NCBI RefSeq assembly: GCF_019443105.1 | Contig: NZ_JAHZIJ010000003.1 | Coordinates: forward strand, 186,001 to 250,000 | Reading direction: 5' to 3' | DNA length: 64,000 nt | Source: Paenibacillus oenotherae | Lineage (GTDB): Bacteria > Bacillota > Bacilli > Paenibacillales > Paenibacillaceae | Shown here: piece by piece, positions 20,352-29,095 of the stretch | Position numbering within the stretch: the stretch's first letter is position 1 | Layout of the letters: each line of letters starts with the position of its first letter | Position numbers and translations under genes: made by a program | Notes under the pieces: model-generated | What the model was told of the DNA's origin: nothing | Databases searched by the model: none | Seen by the model: the letters and a program-made list of their open reading frames with translations, nothing else

Positions 20352-20397
20352 AATATCCCAGATCACTGCATCGACAGATGCAGCGATCTGGGATATT
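20352..20397. terminator. Strong bidirectional terminator
   Basis: Arms AATATCCCAGATC (20352-20364) and GATCTGGGATATT (20385-20397) are perfectly complementary. The stem continues inward with CTGCATC/GATGCAG around the loop GACA. T-rich on the right and A-rich on the left, so it can serve both the giant gene and the convergent gene at 20431. Confidence 0.92.
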
Positions 20398-20430
20398 TTA
20401 TTGGAGCTATTGTCAGGAGCAGATGTATTG

Positions 20431-20904
20431 CTATTTACAGGGAAGGTAACGGTAGTCGAAGCGCAGATTGGATCTTCTAATAATGGTCAAGCCCCTGCTG
20501 GAGGAGAGTTTAATCGTGTAGAAGATCACTTGCCTCTCAGGAAGCCCTCCAGTCAGGACAGCACGAACCCGGATGCGCGTTGATGTGCGGCACAGGATAC
20601 GAAGTGAAACGACTTTTACCGGGACAGGGCCGGGATCTCCGACAATGACATATAGCCTCCCGCGATAGACGATTGTCTTCAAATTGCACAGCAGCCTCCT
20701 GCTGAATTTAACGCTCCAGAACCTGCGGAAGTAAGCGAATACTTTGGCCCGTGTGCTGAATCGCAGCGGAAGCTGGGCATATTCGTCACCGCGCACAATA
20801 ATAATTTTGCGGCCGCGGCTGGAATCGAACACTTTAAACCACGAAATTTCCGCCCGATTGATGAATCTGGCCAGTGTTTGCCGTAATGTCGAGTTGTTTG
20901 ACAC
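20431..20904 (-). CDS. Hypothetical Arg/Val-rich protein beside the giant gene
   Basis: A 157-residue protein I cannot place in a family. It alternates Arg/Lys with Val, Ile, Leu and Phe (KIIIVRGDEYAQLPLRF, LYVIVGDPGPVPVKVVSLRI, RIRVRAVLTGG), suggesting one or two small, very basic beta domains. GTG 20904 is chosen because the run of GGAGG repeats (20916-20927) ends 11 bases before it. A sigma-K type -10 lies just upstream. It converges on the giant gene with a shared terminator. A small basic protein co-expressed with an acidic repeat protein could be a binding partner; this is inference. Confidence 0.6.
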   Translation of the reverse strand: MSNNSTLRQTLARFINRAEISWFKVFDSSRGRKIIIVRGDEYAQLPLRFSTRAKVFAYFRRFWSVKFSRRLLCNLKTIVYRGRLYVIVGDPGPVPVKVVSLRILCRTSTRIRVRAVLTGGLPERQVIFYTIKLSSSRGLTIIRRSNLRFDYRYLPCK

Positions 20905-20927
20905 TCTTCGCAGCACCTCCTCCTCCC

Positions 20928-20954
20928 TACAATATGTGAGGGGACGGATTGCGT
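20928..20954 (-). promoter_or_regulatory. Sigma-K type promoter for the gene ending at 20431
   Basis: On the minus strand CATATTGTA (20936-20928) is a perfect CATANNNTA, with AC (20954-20953) 16 bases upstream. The transcript would begin inside the GGAGG run, giving a very short leader. Confidence 0.5.
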
Positions 20955-21084
20955 TCAGGCGTTTGTCCGTATGTGCTATCTCATCATTAGAACTCCTCCT
21001 TCATTCACCCAATCGGCAGCAGCGCATATTCGGGGAGGCGAAAGCCTTGACGTACAATAGCCGTTCCTCTTGCACTGCCGTGTC

Positions 21085-21093
21085 CATACAATA
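21085..21093 (+). promoter_or_regulatory. Sigma-K type -10 upstream of the glycosylation operon
   Basis: CATACAATA is a perfect CATANNNTA, 72 bases before ATG 21165. No AC is found 16-17 bases upstream, so support is weaker than for the giant gene. Confidence 0.4.
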
Positions 21094-21164
21094 GGTCATA
21101 AAAAGTCTGCATGATTCATGCTCATTATTTTCATTTCCATTCCAGCCAGCTAGAGGTGATAACG

Positions 21165-22181
21165 ATGATCAAGCCCTCCGGCGGTAGAAGAACCGCACTG
21201 CATGCCCATAGCCGGCGAAGCGGAGCAGCTGGCAGTTCAAGACGCCGCCCGGTCTCCTCGTCCCGCTTGGGAGCCGCTTCACGCAAAGCGACTCGTCAAG
21301 CTCGAGAGCAGCGGCAATGGCGGCAGCGCTACAGCTACCGCAACTACCTCCGTCGTCAAGGGCCAAAGCGGACTGATAGCCGCGCCCCTAACGGCAATGG
21401 AGAAGAGCAGCCATTCCTTGCTGAGAGTACAGCAAGACAGAAGGCTGAAGCTCCATACCTGTCTGTTATTATTCCCGTCATGAATGAACGGCGAACGATT
21501 GGCCGTGTTGTCCGCGAAGCGGCACGAATCCACCCCAATGTTGAAGTTATCGTGGTTGCGAATGGCTCGCGGGATGGATCGGCCACCATCGCTGCCAGAA
21601 GCGGCGCACGTGTAATTGAATACGCTGAGCCGCTCGGTCATGATGTAGGTCGAAGTGTGGGAGCGGCTGCAGCCAAGGGCCAGGTGCTGCTGTTTATCGA
21701 TGGGGATATGGTCATTCCGGCCGGATCGCTGAAGCCGTTCATTCATGCGATTCAACAAGAAGGCGTTGATGTTGCGCTGAATGATTATTCCGGTCCGACG
21801 AACAAACCGGTCGTCCATAGCGTCGTTCTTGCCAAGCATGCGCTGAATGCCATGCTGGGCCGGCCTGATCTGAACGGGACATCGATGACGGCGGTTCCGC
21901 ATGCGATTAGCCGGCATGCGTTGGAGACGATTGGCGCTGAATCGCTCTCTGTGCCGCCGCTTGCACATGCTCGTGCCGTGCAGCTTGGGCTTAAAGTTCG
22001 CGCTGTCAAGCATGTGAACGTCGGCAAGCTGAATCTGCCGCGAACACAGCGGGAGCGGACCAATCCACTGGAAACGTTAATTGTCGGCGATCATTTGGAA
22101 GCGATTGAATGGTTGACGCAGCATAATGGGATACGCGGAGGTTATGGGGATACGAAGCGAAATCGTGAGATGGTGAGGTGA
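21165..22181 (+). CDS. GT2-family glycosyltransferase with basic N-terminal tail
   Basis: The first ~95 residues are Arg/Ser/Ala-rich and low in complexity. From residue 99 a GT-A domain begins ([15 protein letters not shown]), with [14 protein letters not shown] and the metal/nucleotide motif IDGDM (Asp179, Asp181). The rest is helical and ends in a basic stretch. The fold uses a nucleotide sugar; donor and acceptor cannot be read. ATG 21165 follows AGAGGTG. The gene leads a tight rightward run to 28731; it has no membrane segment, so it should act in the cytoplasm, fitting mother-cell glycosylation of a spore protein. Confidence 0.88.
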   Translation: MIKPSGGRRTALHAHSRRSGAAGSSRRRPVSSSRLGAASRKATRQAREQRQWRQRYSYRNYLRRQGPKRTDSRAPNGNGEEQPFLAESTARQKAEAPYLSVIIPVMNERRTIGRVVREAARIHPNVEVIVVANGSRDGSATIAARSGARVIEYAEPLGHDVGRSVGAAAAKGQVLLFIDGDMVIPAGSLKPFIHAIQQEGVDVALNDYSGPTNKPVVHSVVLAKHALNAMLGRPDLNGTSMTAVPHAISRHALETIGAESLSVPPLAHARAVQLGLKVRAVKHVNVGKLNLPRTQRERTNPLETLIVGDHLEAIEWLTQHNGIRGGYGDTKRNREMVR

Positions 22182-22185
22182 GCGT

Positions 22186-23265
22186 ATGCGGCATTCCAGG
22201 GCGATGAGATCAAGTATGCGAAGAAAAAGCGGCATTCGTCGAACCCGCTCAAAGTCATCGTCGCGTTTGCGAAAATCCGCTTATGTTCTTCCTGCTTCAC
22301 GATTGAGAAGAGCCTATGATGAGGGGCGGCTCGCCGCCGAATCCTCTCAAGTCAGAACGGAGCTCGGTTCAGGCAGCACTCCTGCTGATATTAAACGGGC
22401 TCAACTGCTGCTTCATGAAAGCTGGACCCGCAGCAGCAATTACCGCGCTGGCATGGGACTTGCAGAAAGCATGCTCCGGGAGGGTCAGTCATTTTCGGCT
22501 GGATTCATGGATGCGCTCCAATTGCCCAAGCAAGATTGGCTGCCCCTCCCCCTGCTCAAGAGGGCCGCAGCGGTAGTGCTCTCCTGCGGGGGAGTGAATG
22601 CATCAGCCTGTCTGCAGCAGCTCGCGCGATTGCCGCTTCACGAAATTATTGTCGTCATGGACGGAGGGGACCTTGGGAGCTTCGGAGCAAGCAGGTGCCA
22701 TCCCGGTGTGACGATTATTCATATCGGTCAAATGATAGGGGGCGACCTCGCTCGCTCGATCGGCGCAAGGCTCTGCGGCATGGATATTATTCTGTTCGCA
22801 GATGGCGGTAAGGGAGACCGTGCTGAAGGTCTTGCGCAGCTTCTGACGGCGATTGACGGAGGTGCGGATATCGCGCTGAATGACGAGACGGAGCGGCTTG
22901 GCGCGTTCCGCAAATGGGATAACCTGTCCCGGGTCAAGGCATTCATGAACTGGTCGCTGGGACGGCCGGACCTGCACGCCAATTCAGTCGTATCACTGCC
23001 TCATGCATGGTCTCGTGAGAGCTTGCTGGCAGTGGGCACCGGCGCTATCGCAGTTCCGGCTCTTGCGCAGCAGGCTGCAATTGGCGGCAAGCTCAGGTTT
23101 GCCCAGTGCCCATGCGGGCTCGGCGCCCCTCGGGAGGACGGGGCAGCGCTTGCATTCGGTGATCACTTCGAGGCGCTTCAAGCCGCGATGAAGCAGCAGG
23201 GCAATCGGCTTGCGCTGCCGGATCGGGTCAGGCGCCGCGGCGTGTCGGGAGGGGGCTGGCAATGA
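22186..23265 (+). CDS. Degenerate GT2-like paralogue with basic tail
   Basis: 359 residues. The N terminus is Arg/Ser/Lys-rich. The C-terminal half parallels the preceding gene: EIIVVMDGGDLGSFG, HIGQMIGGDLARSIGARLCGMDIILFADGG, DIALNDETERLG, VKAFMNWSLGRPDLHANSVVSLPHAWSRESL. The expected DGD motif is replaced by ADGGKGD, so catalysis is doubtful; it may be an inactive partner or have changed specificity. A middle helical block (about residues 45-110) includes YDEGRLAAES and YRAGMGLAESMLREG. It starts 4 bp after the previous gene and overlaps the next by ATGA. Confidence 0.75.
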   Translation: MRHSRAMRSSMRRKSGIRRTRSKSSSRLRKSAYVLPASRLRRAYDEGRLAAESSQVRTELGSGSTPADIKRAQLLLHESWTRSSNYRAGMGLAESMLREGQSFSAGFMDALQLPKQDWLPLPLLKRAAAVVLSCGGVNASACLQQLARLPLHEIIVVMDGGDLGSFGASRCHPGVTIIHIGQMIGGDLARSIGARLCGMDIILFADGGKGDRAEGLAQLLTAIDGGADIALNDETERLGAFRKWDNLSRVKAFMNWSLGRPDLHANSVVSLPHAWSRESLLAVGTGAIAVPALAQQAAIGGKLRFAQCPCGLGAPREDGAALAFGDHFEALQAAMKQQGNRLALPDRVRRRGVSGGGWQ

Positions 23266-24008
23266 GGCGTACCAGCATCATTATTCCGACGTACAATGCG
23301 CTGGAACTCATTCAACAAGCAGTAAGCGCAATCCGGCTGTATACGGATGAAAGCGAAACGCCCTATGAGCTTGTCGTTGTCGATAATGGTTCAACTGACG
23401 GGACATGCGAGTGGTGTGTGCAGGAGCGGATCAATCTCATCTCGCTTCCGGGCAACACAGGCTTTCCGACCGCTTGCAACAAGGGGATGCGGATTGCTTC
23501 AGGCGAGTGCCTGCTCCTGCTTAATAATGATGTCACCGTTTCGCGTGGCTGGCTCTCCGGCTTGCAGCGGGCTCTTGACAGCAGTCCGGAGGTCGGAATG
23601 GTCGGTCCGGTAACGAACTATGCAAGCGGCAAGCAGCAGGTGGGCTTCGAGGTGCCCGAGGGCAATGGATTTCACGGGGTGGCTGCACAGGTGGCGCGCC
23701 AGCGTCAGGGACAGGTCGAGCCGTTGCTTCGCCTTGTCGGCTTCTGCCTGCTTATGAAACGGGAGCTCTACGAACGAATAGGGGAACTGGATGAACGCTT
23801 CTCTCCTGGCCATTATGAGGATGATGATTACTGCCTGCGGGCACGAATGAACGGCTTTAGCCTTCTGATGAGCCATGATGTGCTTGTGTATCACCAAGGA
23901 AGCGCCAGCTTCAAACGGGATGGATTGCAGGAGCTGCAGCAGCTGGTGGAACGCAATCGGCAGCGGTTCGTGGAGAAGTGGCAGATTGATCCGATGATTT
24001 TTATATAA
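23262..24008 (+). CDS. GT2-family glycosyltransferase (rhamnosyltransferase-like)
   Basis: A compact 248-residue GT-A enzyme. Motifs in order: SIIIPTYNALE, VVVDNGSTDGT, NTGFPTACNKGMR, the DXD-equivalent LLNNDVTV, GMVGPVTNYASG, GFCLLMKRELYERIGELDERF and the acceptor-site EDDDYCLRARMNG. This motif set is close to the WbbL-type dTDP-rhamnosyltransferase branch of GT2. It lacks the basic tail of its neighbours. The start overlaps the previous stop (ATGA). It is closely related to the GT2 domain of the protein at 25906. Confidence 0.9.
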   Translation: MRRTSIIIPTYNALELIQQAVSAIRLYTDESETPYELVVVDNGSTDGTCEWCVQERINLISLPGNTGFPTACNKGMRIASGECLLLLNNDVTVSRGWLSGLQRALDSSPEVGMVGPVTNYASGKQQVGFEVPEGNGFHGVAAQVARQRQGQVEPLLRLVGFCLLMKRELYERIGELDERFSPGHYEDDDYCLRARMNGFSLLMSHDVLVYHQGSASFKRDGLQELQQLVERNRQRFVEKWQIDPMIFI

Positions 24009-24047
24009 GGCTGCAGGAAGATAAGGGTTACTTAGGAGGTTGTTCTT

Positions 24048-24770
24048 GTGAAAGCTGTTATCTTGGCCGGCGGGACAGGTACAAGGCTCTTGCCGCTCAC
24101 GAGGCTGATGAACAAACATCTGCTTCCAGTCGGCAGGCACCCTATGATTTGCTACAGCATTAATAAGCTCAAGGAAGCGGGTATTACCGAAATTATGCTT
24201 GTAACAGGACGCGGAGCTGCCGGCTCATTCACCGGATTCCTTGGCAGCGGCCGTGATTATGGAGTATCGCTTACTTACCGGATTCAAGAAGAGGCAGGAG
24301 GCATCGCACAAGCGCTGGAGCTGGCTCAGCCCTTTGTCGGCTCAGACCGGAAATTCGCAGTACTGCTGGGGGATAATCTGTTCGAGGAGCCGCTGGGACC
24401 GCATATTGATGTGTTCCAGCAGCAGCGGGAGGGAGCGAGGGTATTGCTGAAGCAGGTTTCCGATCCGCACCGCTACGGCGTTCCTGTCTTTGACTCCCAG
24501 GGCAGAATTACGCGCATCGAAGAGAAGCCGGTAATTCCGCGAAGTGACCGCTGTGTGACAGGGATATATTTGTTCGATGATACAGTATTCTCGATGATTG
24601 CTCATCAAGCACCCTCCATGCGCGGGGAATTGGAGATTACGGATGTTAACAACACATACGCTGCGCAGGGCTTGCTGGAATATGGCGAGCTGGACGGCTG
24701 GTGGACGGATGCCGGAACATTCGAGTCGCTGCTGGAAGCATCCGCCAAGCTGATGAGGATTTCTCCATGA
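24048..24770 (+). CDS. Sugar-1-phosphate nucleotidylyltransferase (RfbA-like)
   Basis: Makes an activated nucleotide sugar. The N-terminal signature is AGGTGTRLLPLT, followed by NKHLLPVGRHPM, the catalytic-site GDN (LLGDNLFEEP), RYGVPVFD, EEKP and GIYLFDD. At 240 residues it is the short RfbA type that lacks a C-terminal acyltransferase domain; glucose-1-phosphate with dTTP is the usual substrate pair. The GTG start at 24048 follows AGGAGGT. RmlB and RmlC are not in the window, so the further route of the product is unknown. Confidence 0.9.
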   Translation: MKAVILAGGTGTRLLPLTRLMNKHLLPVGRHPMICYSINKLKEAGITEIMLVTGRGAAGSFTGFLGSGRDYGVSLTYRIQEEAGGIAQALELAQPFVGSDRKFAVLLGDNLFEEPLGPHIDVFQQQREGARVLLKQVSDPHRYGVPVFDSQGRITRIEEKPVIPRSDRCVTGIYLFDDTVFSMIAHQAPSMRGELEITDVNNTYAAQGLLEYGELDGWWTDAGTFESLLEASAKLMRISP

Positions 24771-25855
24771 AAGGCCGTGGAAAAGGGGGGCTTTCGCGCA
24801 CAAGAGCCTCCGCTAGTGCAGCACAGCGGACATCAATCGGCGGCAGGGTGGATACGCGCAATAAGAAAGAGGGGACGCCGACTTCCAAGAAGAGGTGGCG
24901 CGCGCCCAAGAAGCGGACAAGATTGGGGGTTCGTCACGCCTCCAAATACCTAGACCGCCGCAAGCGAAGAGCTGCAGCAGGACAGGTGACGGCAGATGCC
25001 GCCACGGATCATCCGCAGAAGCAGGAGCACCGCGAGACAGCCTTTCAAGCTGGCTACGATCTGGGGCATTATGAGGGCGGGGAGCAGCTGCTGGAGCATT
25101 CTGTCCCCCATCACTTGCTGCTTCCGGAAGTGAGTCTGCGGGAGGTTATAGCAGCTGGCATAGATGTGCTGAGTCCACGGATGTTGCCGCTTATCGGCGT
25201 GCATGAGGTGTTCGCGGAAATGGAGCAGGCCATTCAGGCGGAGCAGCCATGTGCGGTAGTCAGGCTGGGTGATGGAGAACTGCTGGCATTATCGCAGGAG
25301 GTCGTCTACGACGGGCCTACGGTGCTGCACGAAGGGAAATTTCTTCCCTATGCAGGAGTGACACCGCCTGATCTGATGGCCAGGGATCAGCTTGCTCTTG
25401 CTGTGCAGCATGCCCAGATCGTAGGGGTGCCCTTGTCGCGGCGAAAACATTTTCAACCTCTGCTTCATCCGGTTCTTCGGGGTCATGGCATCCATCCGGG
25501 CTCGCTGCGAATGACGACCTCTACTATTAATTATGGCCTGTATCAAGAAGGGCTGCTGCTCAGGCTGCTGGCCGGAAGGAAGCTGCTTCTGATCGGGAAT
25601 GCAGCGCCCCCATTGGCAGTCCTGCTTCAAGAGCGGGGATATACGGTCTCGGGCATCATCAGTCCTGTTAACGGGTTTCCGGATATTGAGCGTGTCATGT
25701 CTGAGGTGAGGGACGCTGTGTTCGATCTGGCTCTCGTCTCGGCGGGTATTCCTGCTGTTGTCATATGCTGGCGAATTGCTGCGGAGAGAGGGAAAGTCGC
25801 CCTCGATTTCGGCCATATGGCGGATACGATTGTGAAGGGCCAGGTGGTGCTCTAG
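24767..25855 (+). CDS. GT-D-fold glycosyltransferase with basic tail and GYD motif
   Basis: ATG 24767 overlaps the previous stop; an upstream in-frame ATG lies inside the nucleotidylyltransferase gene. Residues 1-75 are rich in Arg, Lys, Ala and Ser. Residues 91-105 carry FQAGYDLGHYEGG, the motif shared with other enzymes here. From about residue 150 the chain resembles the GT-D (DUF1792) family: AVVRLGDGELLAL holds the metal-binding RxGDGE signature, followed by GVPLSRRKHFQPL, KLLLIGN and a C-terminal LVSAGIPAVVICWRIAAERGKVALDFGHM. Donor and acceptor are unknown. No membrane segment. Confidence 0.82.
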   Translation: MKGRGKGGLSRTRASASAAQRTSIGGRVDTRNKKEGTPTSKKRWRAPKKRTRLGVRHASKYLDRRKRRAAAGQVTADAATDHPQKQEHRETAFQAGYDLGHYEGGEQLLEHSVPHHLLLPEVSLREVIAAGIDVLSPRMLPLIGVHEVFAEMEQAIQAEQPCAVVRLGDGELLALSQEVVYDGPTVLHEGKFLPYAGVTPPDLMARDQLALAVQHAQIVGVPLSRRKHFQPLLHPVLRGHGIHPGSLRMTTSTINYGLYQEGLLLRLLAGRKLLLIGNAAPPLAVLLQERGYTVSGIISPVNGFPDIERVMSEVRDAVFDLALVSAGIPAVVICWRIAAERGKVALDFGHMADTIVKGQVVL

Positions 25856-25905
25856 CATGGCAGGGGATGAACGGACAGTGAAGCGGCAAATAGGGGTGAG
25901 CAGCT

Positions 25906-27333
25906 ATGAAGCGAAGGAGACGGCAAGCAAGCTTGCGCAATATGAAGCGAAAGAGGCCGCAAGCAAGCTTGCGCAAGCGGAAGCGGCCAGTGCGTGCCTC
26001 CGTCCGCAAGGAGGCATCCGGGTATACCGTTGGCTATGATGCCGGATATGGAGAAGGCATACGTTCGGGACAGGAGAGCTTCGGCACGCTGTTCGAGGGT
26101 ACCAGCATCATTATTCCCAGCTATAATCAGGTGGAATACCTAAAGCAATGTGTGGACAGCATCAATGATCATACCGACCTTCCCTATGAAATTATTGTAG
26201 TGGACAACGCATCCGCGGACGGGACGGCCAACTATTTGCGGGGGCTGGGAGGTCAGGTCCGGTATCGTATTCTGGAGGAAAACCGCGGCTTTGCCGGTGC
26301 AATTAATGTCGGGATGATGATGGCGAAGGGCAGGACCATTCTGCTGCTGAACAATGACACGATTGTAACTGACAGATGGCTGAACAATATGCTGGACTGC
26401 ATCAATAGTGATCCCAATATTGGAATGGTTGGACCTGTGACCAATTATATAAGCGGCGATCAGCGTATAGAAGTGCCTTATAAGCATGTAGGGGAAATAC
26501 AGGCTTTCGCCCAGCAATTCAATGTGCAGGATAGAGCCAAGTGGCAGCGGACTGACCGATTGACGGGATTCTGCCTGATGTTCCGGCGGGAGCTTTGGGA
26601 TCGGACCGGGTTTCTGGATGAGGGGTTTGCACTGGGCAATTACGAGGATGATGATTACAACATTCGGGTCAGGCTGCAGGGATACACGCTTGTCGTTGCA
26701 CGGGATACGTTCATTCACCACTATGGGAGCGTCAGCATGAAGGCGCTTGGCGAGCGCTTCGTCGAGGTGAATGATCATAATCTGCAATTCTATATGGAGA
26801 AATGGGGCAACCCGCATGAGCTGCTCCATCGTGTCAAGGAAATGGTCCGTGTGCAGGGAATTGAAGGGGGCAACCCGGATGGTCAGCTTCTTCCTCACGG
26901 CGAGACGCTGTTCTTCCCTCATGGGGTCATTGTTCGCGGAGCAGGCGAAGCGCTGTTCTGGGTCGAGGACGGTATTCGCAGGCCGATTGCCGGGGATGTA
27001 ACGCTGCCTGTCACTAGACTGTCGCAGGTTGATCTGCGCCGCTGGCCTATAGGCGAGCCGATAGGCGCTGCTGAAGCGGATGCGCGTTGGCACGGGCGCA
27101 GTATTGAAAGCGGAGAGCAGATTGTGAACGTGAATGGGCTGACAGCTGCCGGACCGGATGGTGCTTTCTATGTTATAGAGAGGGGGAAGCGGCGCCGCGT
27201 AGCGAGCAGAACGGCAGTCGAACAGTGGGGGCTGCAGCATAAGCCGCTGGCACCATTGTCTCTTGAGCAGGTTGGCATGCTTGCAGAGGGGTTTCCTATT
27301 ATTGCCCCGGTTCGGGTGGCGGATCATTTGTAG
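25906..27333 (+). CDS. GT2-family glycosyltransferase with basic tail, GYD motif and C-terminal extension
   Basis: 475 residues. Residues 1-36 are almost entirely Arg, Lys, Ala and Ser, encoded by a 36-bp duplicated stretch near 25906-25975. Residues 42-51 are VGYDAGYGEG. A full GT2 domain follows (about 65-310): SIIIPSYNQVEY, VVDNASADGTANY, NRGFAGAINVGM, LLNNDTIVTD, GFCLMFRRELWDRTG and EDDDYNIRVRLQG. The last ~150 residues are an extra region with two similar segments (LFWVEDGIRRPIAG and FYVIERGKRRRVAS), each perhaps a small binding repeat. The ATG at 25906 follows AGGGGTGAG. Confidence 0.88.
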   Translation: MKRRRRQASLRNMKRKRPQASLRKRKRPVRASVRKEASGYTVGYDAGYGEGIRSGQESFGTLFEGTSIIIPSYNQVEYLKQCVDSINDHTDLPYEIIVVDNASADGTANYLRGLGGQVRYRILEENRGFAGAINVGMMMAKGRTILLLNNDTIVTDRWLNNMLDCINSDPNIGMVGPVTNYISGDQRIEVPYKHVGEIQAFAQQFNVQDRAKWQRTDRLTGFCLMFRRELWDRTGFLDEGFALGNYEDDDYNIRVRLQGYTLVVARDTFIHHYGSVSMKALGERFVEVNDHNLQFYMEKWGNPHELLHRVKEMVRVQGIEGGNPDGQLLPHGETLFFPHGVIVRGAGEALFWVEDGIRRPIAGDVTLPVTRLSQVDLRRWPIGEPIGAAEADARWHGRSIESGEQIVNVNGLTAAGPDGAFYVIERGKRRRVASRTAVEQWGLQHKPLAPLSLEQVGMLAEGFPIIAPVRVADHL

Positions 27334-27434
27334 GGAACAACCACCATCAGGAATCAAGTTCCTTGACGATATGATGAACTGTATCATGCGCGCAAGACGC
27401 GCATATGCTGATAAGAAGCGGGGAGGAGCACGAA

Positions 27435-27722
27435 ATGCAGCATATCGTAACCGAAATGATTGAACATATGTCGCGTTCGCATGAGCAGATTGCCCGTGTC
27501 ATGGAGGCCAAGCGTCATATTGCAGTTCGGATGGCGCAGATGGTGCATGCTTTGCCGGATAAGCATCCTGCCTTTGATGGCTTGAGCGGATTAGTGGAGA
27601 GTTCACAAGCTGTGACCCGCAATGTCATCGCTTATTTGAATAGTATAGCCGAGCTGCAGGAAACGATGGCACAAACGATCACGTCTGTCATGAAAGAGAT
27701 TGACGACGAGGATGAGGAATAA
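27435..27722 (+). CDS. Small helical protein, member 1 of a paralogous trio
   Basis: 95 residues, predicted all-helical: SHEQIARVMEAKRHIAVRMAQMV, then a turn at LPDKHPAFDG, then LVESSQAVTRNVIAYLNSIAELQETMAQTITSVMKE and an acidic end. No family recognised. ATG 27435 follows GGGAGGA by seven bases. It shares a layout with the next two genes: a first helix with IAR(V/I)(M/L), a central turn, and a final helix with xLxxxMxxxIxxV. All three sit between the GT2 gene and the tail-only protein, so a structural or assembly role in the same system is possible. Confidence 0.7.
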   Translation: MQHIVTEMIEHMSRSHEQIARVMEAKRHIAVRMAQMVHALPDKHPAFDGLSGLVESSQAVTRNVIAYLNSIAELQETMAQTITSVMKEIDDEDEE

Positions 27723-27746
27723 TAGCTGAAAGGGATGAGTGCGGCT

Positions 27747-28079
27747 ATGAGTCGTGAAGCGGCATTTGCACGGATGCTGGATGCCTCCGCCAAGCTGCAG
27801 TGGAACGTGGCGATGATACTAGAGGCAAAGGCAGTCGAGGCGGAGAAAGTACGGAACTGGTTGTGCAATCACGTCACGAAGGATGCGTACCCTCAGCATA
27901 AAGAGTCCTTGAAGGAAACGTTAATTATACATGAGCAGGTCATCGAGGTTATTGACGGATTGACGAAGCTGAATCAAGGCATGACGAACGTCATGAAAGC
28001 GGCGCTGTACCAGGATGCGGATAATGGCGGTATGGGCGGCATGTTTAATGGTGGCATCGAAATGGGAGACAACGGGTGA
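27747..28079 (+). CDS. Small helical protein, member 2 of the trio
   Basis: 110 residues. The pattern resembles its neighbours: REAAFARMLDASAKLQWNVAMILEAKAVEAEKVRNWL, a turn, then HEQVIEVIDGLTKLNQGMTNVMKAA and a Gly/Met-rich end (GGMGGMFNGG). ATG 27747 is preferred because AAAGGG (27729-27734) abuts the alternative ATG at 27735; the choice is not certain. The stop overlaps the next start. Function unknown. Confidence 0.65.
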   Translation: MSREAAFARMLDASAKLQWNVAMILEAKAVEAEKVRNWLCNHVTKDAYPQHKESLKETLIIHEQVIEVIDGLTKLNQGMTNVMKAALYQDADNGGMGGMFNGGIEMGDNG

Positions 28080-28399
28080 TGAGCCTTCTGCGCAAGGAGC
28101 AGGAATCGCGCATTGAGCTGATCCGCTCGATCGCCCGCAGCCAAGGGGCGATTGCCCGCATATTGGACAGCATCGCAGATATATCCGAGCATACGCCAGA
28201 GGTAAAGAAAAGTATACGTGAGAACATGCGATCACTTACCGCGATGCAGCTGACGATGGCAGAGACGGTGTCCGGCCTTCGGATGAGAAGGGTGCGGCAA
28301 GGAAGCCCCGCCCGTCCCTGGCTGCATCAAGGAGCGTATGCACCGCTGTGCAGCGGTGCAAGCCGCAGGCCGCAGACAACGGAAGGAGAATCACGGTGA
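28079..28399 (+). CDS. Small helical protein, member 3 of the trio, with basic end
   Basis: 106 residues. SLLRKEQESRIELIRSIARSQGAIARILDSIADISEHTPEVKKSIRENMRSLTAMQLTMAETVSGL follows the trio layout, then an Arg/Pro-rich tail of about 35 residues. ATG 28079 follows GGGAG by ten bases and overlaps the previous stop. The last codons overlap the start of the tail-only protein (GTGA). Function unknown. Confidence 0.65.
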   Translation: MSLLRKEQESRIELIRSIARSQGAIARILDSIADISEHTPEVKKSIRENMRSLTAMQLTMAETVSGLRMRRVRQGSPARPWLHQGAYAPLCSGASRRPQTTEGESR

Positions 28400-28731
28400 A
28401 GAAGCACGTGCAGGCTCTTAACAGGAAGCGAGGCGCCGCATCCGCGGCACAGCGGAGCAAGCGGCAAGGTTATTCAACTGCTGGAACAAGCAAGGGCAAG
28501 GCTACTTCAACGCGCAGAAGCAAAATTACGGCCCGCAGGCGCCAGCGGACGGCGGCGAGTGCGAAACGGACGGCAGCGAATACGAAACGGGCCGCAGCGA
28601 GCACGCAACGGAAGGTCCACCCGAACGCCTATAATCAAGGCTTTGACCAGGCATACAATGAAGGCTATAATGCTGGCTTCGCCAAAGGCTTCGAGGATGG
28701 GCACCAGCTCGCATACGAAGCACAGCCATAG
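28396..28731 (+). CDS. Tail-only protein: basic low-complexity segment plus repeated GYN/GFD motif
   Basis: 111 residues from GTG 28396, seven bases after AAGGAG. Residues 1-75 are Arg, Lys, Ala, Ser and Thr with no hydrophobic core. Residues 78-103 repeat a Gly-aromatic motif: YNQGFDQAYNEGYNAGFAKG, then FEDG. This matches the tail-plus-motif seen at the N termini of glycosyltransferases at 24767, 25906, 35057 and 36192, but no enzyme domain follows. It may be a dedicated adaptor, or a free copy of a localisation tag. Function is inferred from this sharing only. Confidence 0.75.
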   Translation: MKKHVQALNRKRGAASAAQRSKRQGYSTAGTSKGKATSTRRSKITARRRQRTAASAKRTAANTKRAAASTQRKVHPNAYNQGFDQAYNEGYNAGFAKGFEDGHQLAYEAQP

Positions 28732-29095
28732 GCTGCTTGCCAGACTGCGAGCTTGCAGCTTGCTGCCGGCTAACCTCCTGCAGTCACATTTCACACTTGC
28801 TGCCACGCTGTCTGTATCAAACGAATGCGCATCTCTTGCGGAATGATCCGCCCGCAGCGATGCCCGAGTAACGACCACTACATTGCCTCATCGGCATCTG
28901 TAAGTGGTTTATTTCGGTTTACAGCTGGCCATGCCTCGCACTCCTTTGCTGTAACAAGGCATTTCCCGCTTATGGCAATTGCTGAAATGGATCAGTGCCT
29001 AATTGCTCTTCTTTTTTTCGCGCTGCAGGAGCAGGTATCAGGAGTTATTTTGTAGAATAAGGGAAATTGAAGGTTCAATTCTGGGAGGCGTACAT
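28732..29095. other. Intergenic stretch without a recognisable feature
   Basis: 364 bp between the tail-only gene and the GNAT gene. I see no convincing gene, terminator with a T-run, or promoter. A weak inverted repeat lies around CTGTAAGTGG and GGTTTACAG (28897-28925). Confidence 0.5.
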
